A DNA stretch of 15,219 bases from DATEZO01 sp035255485 (GCA_035255485.1 DATEZO010000251.1:1-15219); one strand, 5' to 3'. Positions 1 to 7,458 are shown, counted from the stretch's first letter. Notes: generated from the letters alone by a model not told the origin. Numbers and translations are program-made.

Positions 1-1302
1 AAGCAGCGACGCACGCTAAAACAGCTTCATGAGGACTTAAAGGAATTGGGTTTTGAAGGGTCTTACGACAGGGTTGCGGCGTTCGCGAGGGTATGGCGGG
101 AGGGTCAAAATGAGCGGGTCAATCCGTCTAGCAAACGAACATACATCCCACTGGCCTTCGCCCCTGGAGAAGCGTTTCAGTTCGATTGGAGTGAGGACTG
201 GGCCGTCATTGGCGGGGAACGAACCAAGCTTCAAGTGGCTCACTTTAAGCTAAGTCACAGCCGGGCATTTTATCTCCGCGCCTATCTAATCCAGACGCAT
301 GAGATGCTGTTTGACTCGCACGAGCATGCGTTCAATGCGTTCGGTGGAATTCCGCGCCGAGGCATTTACGACAACATGAAGACGGCTGTAGATAAGGTCC
401 GAACTGGTAAGGATCGGGACGTAAATGCTCGCTTTGAGGCAATGGTGAGCCACTACCTCTTTGACGCAGAATTTTGTAACCCAGCATCTGGATGGGAGAA
501 GGGACAAGTCGAGAAGAACGTAAGGGACAGTCGGCATCGCATCTGGCAGAAGGTGCCACCGATGAAAACACTAGATGATTTGAACACTTGGCTCAATGAT
601 GAATGTTTGAGCCTTTGGAAGCAAATTAAGCACCCGGAAGCAGACATAACCATCTGGGAGGCCTGGGAAATCGAGCGACCACATTTGATGAGAAACGGCC
701 GGCCCTTCGATGGTTTTGTTGAACATACTAAGCGAGTCTCTCCGACTTGCTTAGTCACCTTCGAGCGTAACCGTTACAGCGTACCGGCATCATTCGCAAA
801 TCGGCCAGTCAGCGTGAGGGTATATTTTGATCGCTTGGTCTTTGTTGCCGAAGGTAAAACCATTGCGGAACACCAGCGGGAGTTCACCCGCGATCATGGT
901 CAACCAGGCCGAACGATTTTCAACTGGCGCCACTATCTGGCGGTGTTACAGCGAAAGCCCGGTGCTCTGCGAAACGGTGCGCCATTTCGGGAGTTTCCAG
1001 ATGAGTTCAAGCGGTTACAAGCGTTGCTTCTAAAACGACCAGGCGGTGATCGTGAGATGGTTGAAATATTGGCGCTGGTTATGTTTCACGACGAAAAAAT
1101 TGTGCTTGCCGCAGTTGGGCAGGCCCTGGAAGTCGGCGCACCGTCCAAGCAAATTATTCTCAATATGCTCAGTAGGCTCTTGGACTCGGCGCCACCGCCA
1201 AAGATCGACACTCCTCAGGCGCTTAGCCTGAAAGTCGAACCGCGCGCCGACGTCGGCCGCTATGACCAACTCAGAAATCGGAGTGTGCAAGATGCAGCAT
1301 GA
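1..1302 (+). CDS. istA: IS21 transposase IstA (5' truncated by window edge)
   Basis: DDE-type transposase that cuts and joins the IS21 ends, acting with the ATPase IstB. The frame is open from base 1 (it begins KQRRTLKQLHEDLKEL), so the true start lies upstream and about 433 residues are visible; family members are usually around 500. Catalytic-core motifs are in order: FDWSE with Asp at 184-186, YDNMKTAV with Asp at 370-372, and GWEKGQVEKNV with Glu at 496-498. The C-terminal part has the beta-rich region (e.g. FERNRYSVPASF) seen after the core in this family. What remains of the N-terminus looks like the end of the DNA-binding region. The stop codon lies inside the start of istB, so the two are translationally coupled. 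No frameshift or internal stop is seen, so the visible part could be functional. Confidence 0.93.
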   Translation, partial: KQRRTLKQLHEDLKELGFEGSYDRVAAFARVWREGQNERVNPSSKRTYIPLAFAPGEAFQFDWSEDWAVIGGERTKLQVAHFKLSHSRAFYLRAYLIQTHEMLFDSHEHAFNAFGGIPRRGIYDNMKTAVDKVRTGKDRDVNARFEAMVSHYLFDAEFCNPASGWEKGQVEKNVRDSRHRIWQKVPPMKTLDDLNTWLNDECLSLWKQIKHPEADITIWEAWEIERPHLMRNGRPFDGFVEHTKRVSPTCLVTFERNRYSVPASFANRPVSVRVYFDRLVFVAEGKTIAEHQREFTRDHGQPGRTIFNWRHYLAVLQRKPGALRNGAPFREFPDEFKRLQALLLKRPGGDREMVEILALVMFHDEKIVLAAVGQALEVGAPSKQIILNMLSRLLDSAPPPKIDTPQALSLKVEPRADVGRYDQLRNRSVQDAA

Positions 1303-2068
1303 TGCAATGCAAGAACAGTTTAAATCCTTAAAATTGTGGGGGATGTCTCAGGCATTGGCAGATTTAGCGGCCCAAGACTCGCCAGCATATCAAGCGGCGT
1401 TGCCTGTGCTTGCTGGGTTGTTGAAGGCCGAGACAGCCGAACGTGAAGTACGGTCTTTGGCTTACCAAATGAAAGTTGCCAAGTTCCCAGCTTACCGCGA
1501 CCTAAATGGTTTCGACTTTTCCTGCAGTGAAGTCGACGCGGCTCTCATTCAGCAGTTACACCGCTGCGAGTTCCTGCACTCAGCCCATAACGTTGTTCTA
1601 GTAGGTGGTCCAGGAACCGGGAAGACTCATCTAGCCACAGCTTTGGGGACTCAAGCCCTAGAACACCATAACTGTCGGGTAAGATTCTTTTCCACCATCG
1701 AGCTTGTCAATGCCCTTGAACTGGAGAAGCAGCAAGGCCGAACCGGTCAACTTGCGATGCGACTTCTTCACACTGACTTGGTAATCCTGGACGAGCTTGG
1801 TTACCTACCGTTTAGCCAAACTGGCGGAGCCCTACTTTTCCATCTCATCAGTAAACTGTACGAAAAAACTAGCTTGGTCATCACGACCAACTTGGGATTT
1901 TCGGAGTGGGGAGCTGTGTTTGGCGACGCGAAGATGACTACAGCGCTTCTTGATCGGCTCACACACCATTGCCACATTCTTGAGACTGGCAACGAAAGTT
2001 ATAGATTTAAAAACAGCTCAACACAAGTAATTGGAAGGGAGGGAACAAGGTCACTGAGCAGAGCGTGA
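1292..2068 (+). CDS. istB: IS21 transposition helper ATPase IstB
   Basis: AAA+ ATPase of the DnaA/DnaC-like clade that assists IstA in target choice and strand transfer. It has Walker A GGPGTGKTHLA, Walker B LVILDELGYLPF, a sensor-like TTNLGFSEWG, and the C-terminal LLDRLTHHCHILETGNESYRF region characteristic of IstB. I chose ATG 1292 over the in-frame ATG at 1262 because GGAG at 1280-1283 sits 8 nt before it and the protein then starts MQHDAMQEQFKSLKLWGMS, the normal IstB N-terminus, giving 258 residues. The gene overlaps the istA stop by 11 nt. No lesion is visible, so the ATPase looks intact. Confidence 0.95.
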   Translation: MQHDAMQEQFKSLKLWGMSQALADLAAQDSPAYQAALPVLAGLLKAETAEREVRSLAYQMKVAKFPAYRDLNGFDFSCSEVDAALIQQLHRCEFLHSAHNVVLVGGPGTGKTHLATALGTQALEHHNCRVRFFSTIELVNALELEKQQGRTGQLAMRLLHTDLVILDELGYLPFSQTGGALLFHLISKLYEKTSLVITTNLGFSEWGAVFGDAKMTTALLDRLTHHCHILETGNESYRFKNSSTQVIGREGTRSLSRA

Positions 2069-2090
2069 TCAATTGACTACATCAAAGAGC

Positions 2091-2140
2091 GGGTCGGAAT
2101 TCAATGCAAACTCTGGGTCAAAGTTCGATGCAATCAAACA
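2091..2140. repeat. IS21 right-end tandem terminal repeats
   Basis: Two imperfect copies lie head to tail just after istB: GGGTCGGAATTCAATGCAAA at 2091-2110 and GGGTCAAAGTTCGATGCAAT at 2115-2134, followed by CAAACA. Sixteen of 21 aligned positions agree. Multiple short direct repeats at each terminus are a known IS21-family trait and are thought to bind the transposase; the function here is inferred from position. Confidence 0.7.
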
Positions 2141-2260
2141 GCCTACCTGCGTTGCCTGAGTAAAAACATCAGCACGTGCTGGACAGATGTAGAGCGGCAT
2201 TTGGTTGATATACGCCTGCCGTAGCCAGCGCAGGGAATAAAAGTGCCCTGTTAGCTCCAT
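2141..2260 (-). pseudogene. 5' remnant of an unknown gene interrupted by the IS21 element
   Basis: A minus-strand frame starts with ATG at 2260, preceded by GGGAG with 5-nt spacing, and reads MELTGHFYSLRWLRQAYINQ and onward for about 40 codons to the inferred IS right end at 2140. Beyond that point the frame runs into IS sequence and stops at 2069. The peptide has balanced composition and looks like protein, but I do not recognise it. It lies downstream of the flavoprotein gene on the same strand, so it may have been the next gene of that operon. The rest would lie beyond the left end of the IS, outside the window. A chance frame cannot be excluded. Confidence 0.35.
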
Positions 2261-2310
2261 CAATGCTCCCGTGGCTTGGTCAACCCACCTACTTGCTCTT
2301 CAAGCAATAA

Positions 2311-3669
2311 TCAGATTTCTTGTGCTAATTTTTGGCGCAATGTCTTTTCAAGTTGATCTTCCAGAATTCCCCCGTCGATAAAGTAGGCACCACGCTCTTC
2401 AGCCAAATTCTGAAATAGGTCTCCGGAAAGCACATCCTTCACAGGATTCACTCTATTCACGCCATGCCGTTTGATGATCTCGCAGTTCTGATACTTCGAT
2501 TCGTCGAGATCATGAATTAATGATATGGCGCCGCAATCAAATGCAATAAAAAGGATAAACTTATTCAAATGGGTGGCGGGGCTATTATCAAATGCGTTTG
2601 AAAATTCGCTCATGTCAGCCTTGAAGTGCAGAATCACTTTAGTATCGACCCTAGCTCTGGCCAGTAAATACGACTTTACGCTTGTAAAAAATTCCGAAAA
2701 CTCCCTTGATTTTTTAACTTTTAACAGTTCTTCAAATTTATTTTTACTGGATAGAGCCTTTTTGATTCCAAGCTTAAAATCATCAACAGTCTTCTTTTGA
2801 CTTTTCTCATCCTTGACGCTTGGGGTAATTGCCATATCTTCTATGGCTTCTGAAATAAATCGATCTGGCCTAAAATCCAAAAAACATAGCCGTAACAGGT
2901 CAATGATTGCACCATCACCTAATCCAGACACGACATAGACCTTTTGGAGTCCGGTAAGACTCGGTTGTCCAAAAGACTCATTTCTCCAGTAAGAATTTAC
3001 ATGCTGCTCCAACCCGAATCCATTTGCAAGAATTATGTGGTCAAACCGTTCTTTTCCAGAGGACCGTATGTCATTGCCAGCGACTCGTTGCTCGTTATGG
3101 TTTAATTGAGACGTCCAGGTAATAAAATATCCATATCGATCTTCACCGATTTTAAGGTAATTGACATTGTAAATTTGACTTAAAATATTTTCGGGCCTGG
3201 CCTGGCTTGATTTTATGCGTTCACCGATAAATTTTTTCCACTTTCCGGAAAGCTTATAAGCTACATTCCCCGCTGTGTCAGCCTCCCAGTTTAAGCTTGG
3301 GAGATCAAATTTAGTGGTTTCGATATTGCTATCAGGCTCAGGCCAATTTATATTATTAGGGTGTAGCCAACGTGTATCGCAACCAGATTGAAGTGGCAAA
3401 ACATGACTATATCTCTCGAATAAATAAACTCGCTTCCAGCCATCAAAAAGAAGTTTTGTTGCCGCAGTTATTCCAGCCGCGCCGGCACCAATAATGGCAA
3501 CGCTTTTTCTTTTGCTAGAATCATTAATTTTCTCGGAAAGTAACTCGGCGAGATTTAGGCTTCGAATTTGTTGGTTATGAAGAGTGACGATTTTGGAAAA
3601 CATCCCGACAGCATAAATTGCTCGATTGGGGATCAGTTCGAAATCTTCTAGCTTTAGTTTCGCTGGCAT
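2311..3669 (-). CDS. FAD/NAD(P)-binding flavoprotein of unknown role, next to a defence operon
   Basis: Predicted soluble two-Rossmann flavoprotein of 452 residues. A first dinucleotide-binding motif, VAIIGAGAAGITAA (Gly61, Gly63, Gly66), is followed by the acidic end of beta-2 (FER, Glu85). A second glycine-rich motif, VVSGLGDGAIIDLL, lies at about 247-258 after an ATG-like DHIILANGFG (210-219), as in thioredoxin-reductase-type oxidoreductases. Between them is TRWLHPNNINWPEPDS (99-114), which looks like a family signature but has no function I can name. About 55 residues precede the first Rossmann strand, with QQIRSLNLAELL at 33-44. The substrate is unknown. There is no good Shine-Dalgarno before ATG 3669, and the 105-bp gap to the ABC ATPase gene leaves room for its own promoter. 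The gene is clearly AT-richer than the nuclease/ATPase pair, suggesting separate acquisition. Flavoprotein fold confident; link to defence is inference. Confidence 0.8.
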   Translation of the reverse strand: MPAKLKLEDFELIPNRAIYAVGMFSKIVTLHNQQIRSLNLAELLSEKINDSSKRKSVAIIGAGAAGITAATKLLFDGWKRVYLFERYSHVLPLQSGCDTRWLHPNNINWPEPDSNIETTKFDLPSLNWEADTAGNVAYKLSGKWKKFIGERIKSSQARPENILSQIYNVNYLKIGEDRYGYFITWTSQLNHNEQRVAGNDIRSSGKERFDHIILANGFGLEQHVNSYWRNESFGQPSLTGLQKVYVVSGLGDGAIIDLLRLCFLDFRPDRFISEAIEDMAITPSVKDEKSQKKTVDDFKLGIKKALSSKNKFEELLKVKKSREFSEFFTSVKSYLLARARVDTKVILHFKADMSEFSNAFDNSPATHLNKFILFIAFDCGAISLIHDLDESKYQNCEIIKRHGVNRVNPVKDVLSGDLFQNLAEERGAYFIDGGILEDQLEKTLRQKLAQEI

Positions 3670-3774
3670 AAGTTAAAAATGAAAGCAAAAAAAGATGCTA
3701 CCTTTCTCGGGATTCTGAACCGTGGCGAAGCTTAGATGCCAAGTCCGGCTTGAAACGTCAAACTAATTCTAAAT

Positions 3775-5586
3775 TTACTCGTCTTCGTCTTCGTCCTCGC
3801 TATCAGTAGCAGCCGGTGCCTCAAATTCATCTTCATCTGGCTCACCCGCTTTAGCAGCCTCTTCGCGCTCAGCGTTAATTGCCTCCTGCATGGTGCGAAC
3901 AAACGGTGCCACCGCTGTCAGACACTCACGATATTCGGACTCCCAGAGAACTTTACGCTTCTCTTCAAAGCTAATGATTTTGCAGGTCTTGTGCCCCTCC
4001 CAGCTATTGGGTACGGACTCATTGGCCACGAAGATTTGATGTGCATCCGCATGCCCGAATATTGCGTCAAGCAGCTTTGCCGTATTCTTGTCGTCGAGAC
4101 CTTGCTGCCTCGGAGTGTCCACAATAAAGGGGAAGTTTGGCCCAGAACCATGCTTCGCATGCAACTCCAGCAGCGCCAAGTGCATCGCCAAATAGATACG
4201 CGGCCCCGAACTACCTGATGCCATCGCTGGACGTCCACCAATCTTCACACTCTTGATTTCTTCCGCCGCGACATTCAGGCGGTCCGCATGTGACTTTATA
4301 GAGGTCCTAAAGTCCGCACGAACGTCCTTCATCTTTTGCTTGTCGATAAGCTTTTCCAACTCCTTATCGAGCTCAAACTTGTCACCTTCGATGGTATTAA
4401 TACGTTCCTGCATGGCTCTTGCAGTCTTCTCATAGGCCATTTGGATAGTATCCAGGCTCTTCGCAATCACAACGTCGGACACACTGGTATCGCCTTTGTA
4501 ACGCTCCATCGACGTACGCAACTGTGCCATCCTGGAGGTGACACCTCTTAATTTGACCCGGAGCTGGTTGTCCTCATCCTTTAACTTGCGAAGCTGATCT
4601 CGCACCTGGAGAACCAATTGGTGCGCATCCTTCGCGTCGCCGGCCAGTTCGAGCCGCGCTCGGAACGTAACACCGTGCTCTTGTCCACAGGTCGGGCACG
4701 CAATATTACCGTCGTCCGGGACTTTCGAGAGATAGGCCAAATCCTCAACGAGGTCGCTCTCCGCGCGCGTTACGAGCTGCAGCTCAACTGTCCGCTCTTG
4801 CAATTGTTGTGTAACGTTGAAAAGCGCTTGACGCACGGCGTCCTCTTCATTACTCAACTGCGCGACCTTCGCAGACATATCTTTCAATTCTTGCGCGAAC
4901 AGCCCCTCATCCAGTTTCGCTTCAGTCGCAGGAAGCATCGCTCGGACTTGAATGTAGGCGCTTGCTTGAACTTTCACTTGCGCATTCGCATCTCGCAGCT
5001 GCTGCGCCATGTCGTCACGAGTAAGCTGCAGCTCGAAATATTTTAATGGCCGCAGACCAGTAAATGATTCGAGAACAGGAGCTTCCCAGCGAGCGAATTG
5101 ACCAAGCTTAGTGAAGTTGCTCCATTTCCGTCCCCAGCCACCTTCTTGGTCAATGTAGAACGGCAGCAATGCATACTCGGGGCCGGCAAGTGCAAACACA
5201 CCTTCCTTAGGACGCTGAAGTTTGAGTGGATAACCAAACGTCTCAGCGAAGAAGTGAACCCACTTTTTTGCACTTTCTGTGCCCAACAGGAGTCGGCCGG
5301 TGCCATCAAACGCCGCACGCTGGTGTACACCGGTTCGCACAAACGTATACAGCTTGCCGTCAATGCTTAACTCTACACTGGCAACAATATTGGAATCCCA
5401 ATTCCCAGCGTTTCGGGCAGACGGTTCGCAGCCTAGAGCCCAAACTAGATGCTTCAAAATACGAGATTTGCCAGTCTCGTTTTCACCGGCTAACAGGTTG
5501 TGCGTCGGACTGAAGCTTATTCGCCTCGCCTTCTCGTCTCTTTCGGAGACCAGCGAGAGTGCGTGATAAACGACGGTCCGCTTCAT
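3775..5586 (-). CDS. Rad50/SMC-like ABC ATPase, Lamassu LmuB / ABC-3C type
   Basis: A 603-residue ABC ATPase. Walker A is GENETGKS (34-41). A YIDQEGGWGRKW motif (144-155) followed by LGQFARW resembles a signature I associate with ABC-three-component/Lamassu ATPases. A long charged helical (coiled-coil) stretch spans about 185-440, broken by CPTCG (297-301), a half zinc-hook as at the tip of Rad50-like proteins. The ABC signature region is ASGSSGPRIYLAMHLALLEL (456-475) and Walker B is FPFIVDTPRQQ (485-495). After Asp490 comes TP rather than the usual Glu-Pro. The last ~25 residues are almost purely acidic. In Lamassu-type systems this subunit is thought to sense foreign DNA structures and control the nuclease partner. 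Its ATG overlaps the nuclease stop (ATGA), indicating coupled translation. Its GC is intermediate, between the AT-rich flavoprotein gene and the chromosomal block. Confidence 0.88.
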   Translation of the reverse strand: MKRTVVYHALSLVSERDEKARRISFSPTHNLLAGENETGKSRILKHLVWALGCEPSARNAGNWDSNIVASVELSIDGKLYTFVRTGVHQRAAFDGTGRLLLGTESAKKWVHFFAETFGYPLKLQRPKEGVFALAGPEYALLPFYIDQEGGWGRKWSNFTKLGQFARWEAPVLESFTGLRPLKYFELQLTRDDMAQQLRDANAQVKVQASAYIQVRAMLPATEAKLDEGLFAQELKDMSAKVAQLSNEEDAVRQALFNVTQQLQERTVELQLVTRAESDLVEDLAYLSKVPDDGNIACPTCGQEHGVTFRARLELAGDAKDAHQLVLQVRDQLRKLKDEDNQLRVKLRGVTSRMAQLRTSMERYKGDTSVSDVVIAKSLDTIQMAYEKTARAMQERINTIEGDKFELDKELEKLIDKQKMKDVRADFRTSIKSHADRLNVAAEEIKSVKIGGRPAMASGSSGPRIYLAMHLALLELHAKHGSGPNFPFIVDTPRQQGLDDKNTAKLLDAIFGHADAHQIFVANESVPNSWEGHKTCKIISFEEKRKVLWESEYRECLTAVAPFVRTMQEAINAEREEAAKAGEPDEDEFEAPAATDSEDEDEDE

Positions 5587-6866
5587 TTTTCGTCCTCAGA
5601 TTGCGAATTAGTCGGAACAGATGGTAGTTGCTGTATTGGATTTGCATTTTGAATAATCATGGACATTAGACAGTACAGATATTCGCGCTTACTATCGCGA
5701 GCCTCAGGAATTTCTAGCTTTTGGAAATCTTCGTACCAAGTCGAAAGGATATCCCTCACCCTCGAAATATCCTCGTACTCATTCTTCTTGTCGTGAAGGG
5801 CCTTTAAATGGGCTGCTATTATTGGCGCAGGCCCTGCACGATTTGTAATCTCGACACAAGCACGAGACAATTCGCGCCGCATCTTTGTTATAAGGTTGAA
5901 CGGTGCCTCTTCCATATCTAACCTGGTTATGACCTCCTTCACCAAGTCCTGCGTGGATTGTCGAGCATCATTCGCCGCGGCCAAGTATCGGTCGATATCT
6001 GCGCGAGTGACTCCGCGCTCCAATATCTCTTGCAGATTCTTGGCCTTTTTTGTAGAACTCCCTCGCAGATGCACATAGGATGCGATGACCAGCACCGCCA
6101 GGATTGTAGCTTCAGCACTCAGATTGAGTTCACTGCCCATCTGCATTTCTGCGAGCTCACCGGCAAGGAATTTGTGAGCATCCGAAAGCGGGCAATCGCT
6201 AACAGCCAAGCCGATATCTTTTAGATTGATGGCCTCAGCATCTGGGACCTGCAGTTGAGCACGCATCTTACCTTCAAGCTCAGTCAGCAGTTTGGCATCC
6301 AACTTCGTCAGCTCGAAGCTGCTTTCCATATTCTTGCCGCCGGCATCATCGGGAATTTCATACTTGGCGTTCGATACAAACACGAGACGTGCGCTGGCCA
6401 AGTCTTTAAAACGCCGTCGATGTGCGTATAGCTTCGCAAGAAACGATAGTTTGGGCTTCTTAGCACGAGTCTTTTTCGCCGGCTTTGCCACCTCTTCGTC
6501 TGCAACAGACTCAGTTATAGAGGAGGCATCGTCGTCATTGGCCGCAGCAAGAAGATCGTCCTTGGCCGGCTCGGTAAGCTCTTTGAATTTCCAGTGATTG
6601 GATGTTTCGTGCTTTTTCAGCTGAAGAAAGCGGATGCGCGTCGGCGCCTTGGATGAATTTAGAATGGCGACGTCCTGCTGCCATTCAAGAACGACAGCAT
6701 AATCCTCACCAGTCTTGTATTCTCTCAAAGCTTCAAGAACTGCGTGCCATACCTGGAAGTTGAAGCCGCGCATGGCATGCTGACCACCAGTTTCATCTCC
6801 CTTAAAATCGCGAAACAGGTCAGACACGACTAGCTCTAACGGCAATTCGGTTTGTATGCCAATCAT
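5583..6866 (-). CDS. DUF4297/Cap4-type nuclease, Lamassu LmuA-like effector
   Basis: Predicted dsDNA endonuclease effector of 427 residues from ATG 6866. The N-terminal ~150 residues match the DUF4297 (Cap4 nuclease) pattern: GFNFQVWHAVLEAL (34-47), then E61 and D65 in VVLEWQQDVAIL, then FLQLKK (80-85), together the E...D...QxK layout of a PD-(D/E)xK site, and later ARLVFVSNAKYEIP, a strand typical of this fold. A Lys/Ala-rich linker (AKPAKKTRAKKPK) lies between two parts of the domain. The C-terminal ~230 residues are helical and unrecognised; they may interact with the ABC ATPase or replace a separate third subunit. A TTG at 6893 is in frame, but it lies inside a stem-loop and has no better ribosome site, so ATG 6866 is preferred; neither start has a clear Shine-Dalgarno. 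First gene of the nuclease-ATPase unit. In this family the nuclease degrades DNA to stop infection or plasmids. Confidence 0.85.
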   Translation of the reverse strand: MIGIQTELPLELVVSDLFRDFKGDETGGQHAMRGFNFQVWHAVLEALREYKTGEDYAVVLEWQQDVAILNSSKAPTRIRFLQLKKHETSNHWKFKELTEPAKDDLLAAANDDDASSITESVADEEVAKPAKKTRAKKPKLSFLAKLYAHRRRFKDLASARLVFVSNAKYEIPDDAGGKNMESSFELTKLDAKLLTELEGKMRAQLQVPDAEAINLKDIGLAVSDCPLSDAHKFLAGELAEMQMGSELNLSAEATILAVLVIASYVHLRGSSTKKAKNLQEILERGVTRADIDRYLAAANDARQSTQDLVKEVITRLDMEEAPFNLITKMRRELSRACVEITNRAGPAPIIAAHLKALHDKKNEYEDISRVRDILSTWYEDFQKLEIPEARDSKREYLYCLMSMIIQNANPIQQLPSVPTNSQSEDEK

Positions 6867-6879
6867 ATTCTGTCGATGT

Positions 6880-6897
6880 GCCCTTAACCCCAAGGGC
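6880..6897. other. Stem-loop in the nuclease mRNA leader; terminator-like on the plus strand
   Basis: Perfect 6-bp inverted repeat GCCCTT / AAGGGC around a 6-nt loop. On the plus strand it is followed by TTTTT (6898-6902), so it resembles a weak intrinsic terminator for plus-strand transcription coming from the nuclease gene. On the minus strand it sits in the predicted leader, 14 nt before ATG 6866, and pairs up the only purine-rich AAGGG there. It may therefore affect translation. Confidence 0.45.
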
Positions 6898-6924
6898 TTT
6901 TTGTGCGCACTTGCTAGAGTGTCT

Positions 6925-6953
6925 ATTCTCTGTGCGTTGACATTTCTTGTCGA
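6925..6953 (-). promoter_or_regulatory. Candidate sigma-70 promoter of the nuclease-ATPase operon
   Basis: Read on the minus strand, TCGACA (6948-6953; 5 of 6 to TTGACA) is separated by exactly 17 bp from GAGAAT (6925-6930; 4 of 6 to TATAAT). Transcription would begin near 6918, giving a leader of about 50 nt before ATG 6866 that contains the stem-loop. Prediction by eye only. Confidence 0.4.
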
Positions 6954-7227
6954 GTATTTTTTTTGCCGACGAGAACAGGCCTCCGAGGGCTTCGCCTGGT
7001 TGGCGTCCCATGGTGAAGCGAATTGCGCGCCTCATTTGTGGTGTCGCAAACGCTTTTATTTGCCGTTGTGGAGATGCTAGGTGAAGTCGGGGCATTCTGG
7101 GAAATTAGAAGCGTGCGTTTCCGATAAAATGCCTCTGTCTATCAATCACTTGCAAGGTTCGAAGTATCAGACCGAAACGCTTCTATTTGTGGCACTCACT
7201 CGCCATAATTGTCGCTAAGAACGGTTT
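6954..7227. other. Noncoding spacer between the nuclease operon and the ATPase module
   Basis: No convincing gene in either direction. It holds a T8 run at 6957-6964 and a loose inverted pair AGAAGCG (7107-7113) / CGCTTCT (7178-7184). Short open frames here lack ribosome sites and overlap the predicted promoter or hairpins. The unusually long spacer suggests two independently acquired modules placed side by side. Confidence 0.5.
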
Positions 7228-7249
7228 GCGCATCGCTTCGGCGATGCGC
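7228..7249 (-). terminator. Strong hairpin closing the ATPase module
   Basis: Perfect 9-bp stem GCGCATCGC / GCGATGCGC with a 4-nt loop (CGAA on the minus strand; TTCG closed by C-G on the plus strand, a very stable tetraloop). On the minus strand it begins 8 nt after the stop of the small ORF ending at 7258. It has no clean U-run on either strand, so it may be a weak intrinsic terminator or a 3'-end stabilising structure. Confidence 0.55.
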
Positions 7250-7257
7250 CAGTTATT

Positions 7258-7458
7258 TCATCTAAGGATGGCCGCGATCAGCAGCGCGGGTATCAACGGG
7301 CACAATGTAAATGACATACAACCATATTCTTGGCAGAAATGCGTGCCAAGATCCAATGAAGCGTCGTGGCTTGGCGGACAGTGCTGGTTTATGTAATGGT
7401 GTTCGCCGTCGCTGGTGTGCGGTGCCACCTTGACAATATTCCGCTTCCTTCTCAACAA
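7258..7458 (-). CDS. Candidate 66-aa Cys/His-rich small membrane protein
   Basis: Unrecognised. The frame starts at TTG 7458, overlapping the ATPase stop in the sequence TTGTTGA, so coupled translation is possible. AGAAGGA lies just after this TTG (7444-7450), so a later start (rare ATT at 7437 or GTG at 7428) is an alternative. The middle is rich in Cys and His (HHYINQHCPPSHD, HFCQEYGC), suggesting possible metal binding. The C-terminus FTLCPLIPALLIAAILR is hydrophobic enough for one membrane segment. A strong hairpin follows 8 nt after its stop, as expected for the last gene of an operon. Evidence for: overlap, protein-like composition, hairpin position. Against: small size and no ATG. It would be a partner of the upstream ATPase. 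Confidence 0.4.
   Translation of the reverse strand: MLRRKRNIVKVAPHTSDGEHHYINQHCPPSHDASLDLGTHFCQEYGCMSFTLCPLIPALLIAAILR

Larger units (their letters stand above)
1..2140 (+). mobile_element. IS21-family insertion sequence, right part (left end outside window)
   Basis: An istA-istB gene pair in the order and overlap typical of the IS21 family is followed by a noncoding right end with two copies of a terminal-type repeat. Read from outside inwards, the proposed end starts TGTTTGATTGCATCG, which fits the TG...CA termini usual for this family. The left end and the start of istA lie before position 1, so element length and target-site duplication cannot be determined. The boundary at 2140 is inferred from the repeat and the CA dinucleotide and could be off by a few bases. 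Confidence 0.85.

Noticed and set aside
2287..2306. Small inverted repeat TTGCT / AGCAA after the flavoprotein stop as a terminator
   Set aside because: Only 5 bp of stem and no U-run on either strand; too weak to call.
4618..5046. Plus-strand 142-codon frame inside the ABC ATPase gene
   Set aside because: Shadow of the coiled-coil region; no ribosome site and no match to any family I know.
6937..6963. TTGACA followed by TATTTT on the plus strand as a promoter
   Set aside because: The spacing is only 12 bp and nothing downstream on that strand is a credible gene.
6856..7080. Plus-strand open frame with a hydrophobic start (MPIIFCRCALNPKGFLCAL)
   Set aside because: No ribosome site, overlaps the nuclease start and predicted promoter, contains the leader hairpin and T-run, and its composition looks accidental.
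6820..7095. Minus-strand 91-codon frame upstream of and overlapping the nuclease start
   Set aside because: It runs across the predicted promoter and leader in another frame and has no ribosome site or recognisable domain.
7107..7184. AGAAGCG / CGCTTCT pair as transposon inverted ends or long hairpin
   Set aside because: Arms of 7 bp about 64 nt apart are expected by chance, and no transposase lies between.
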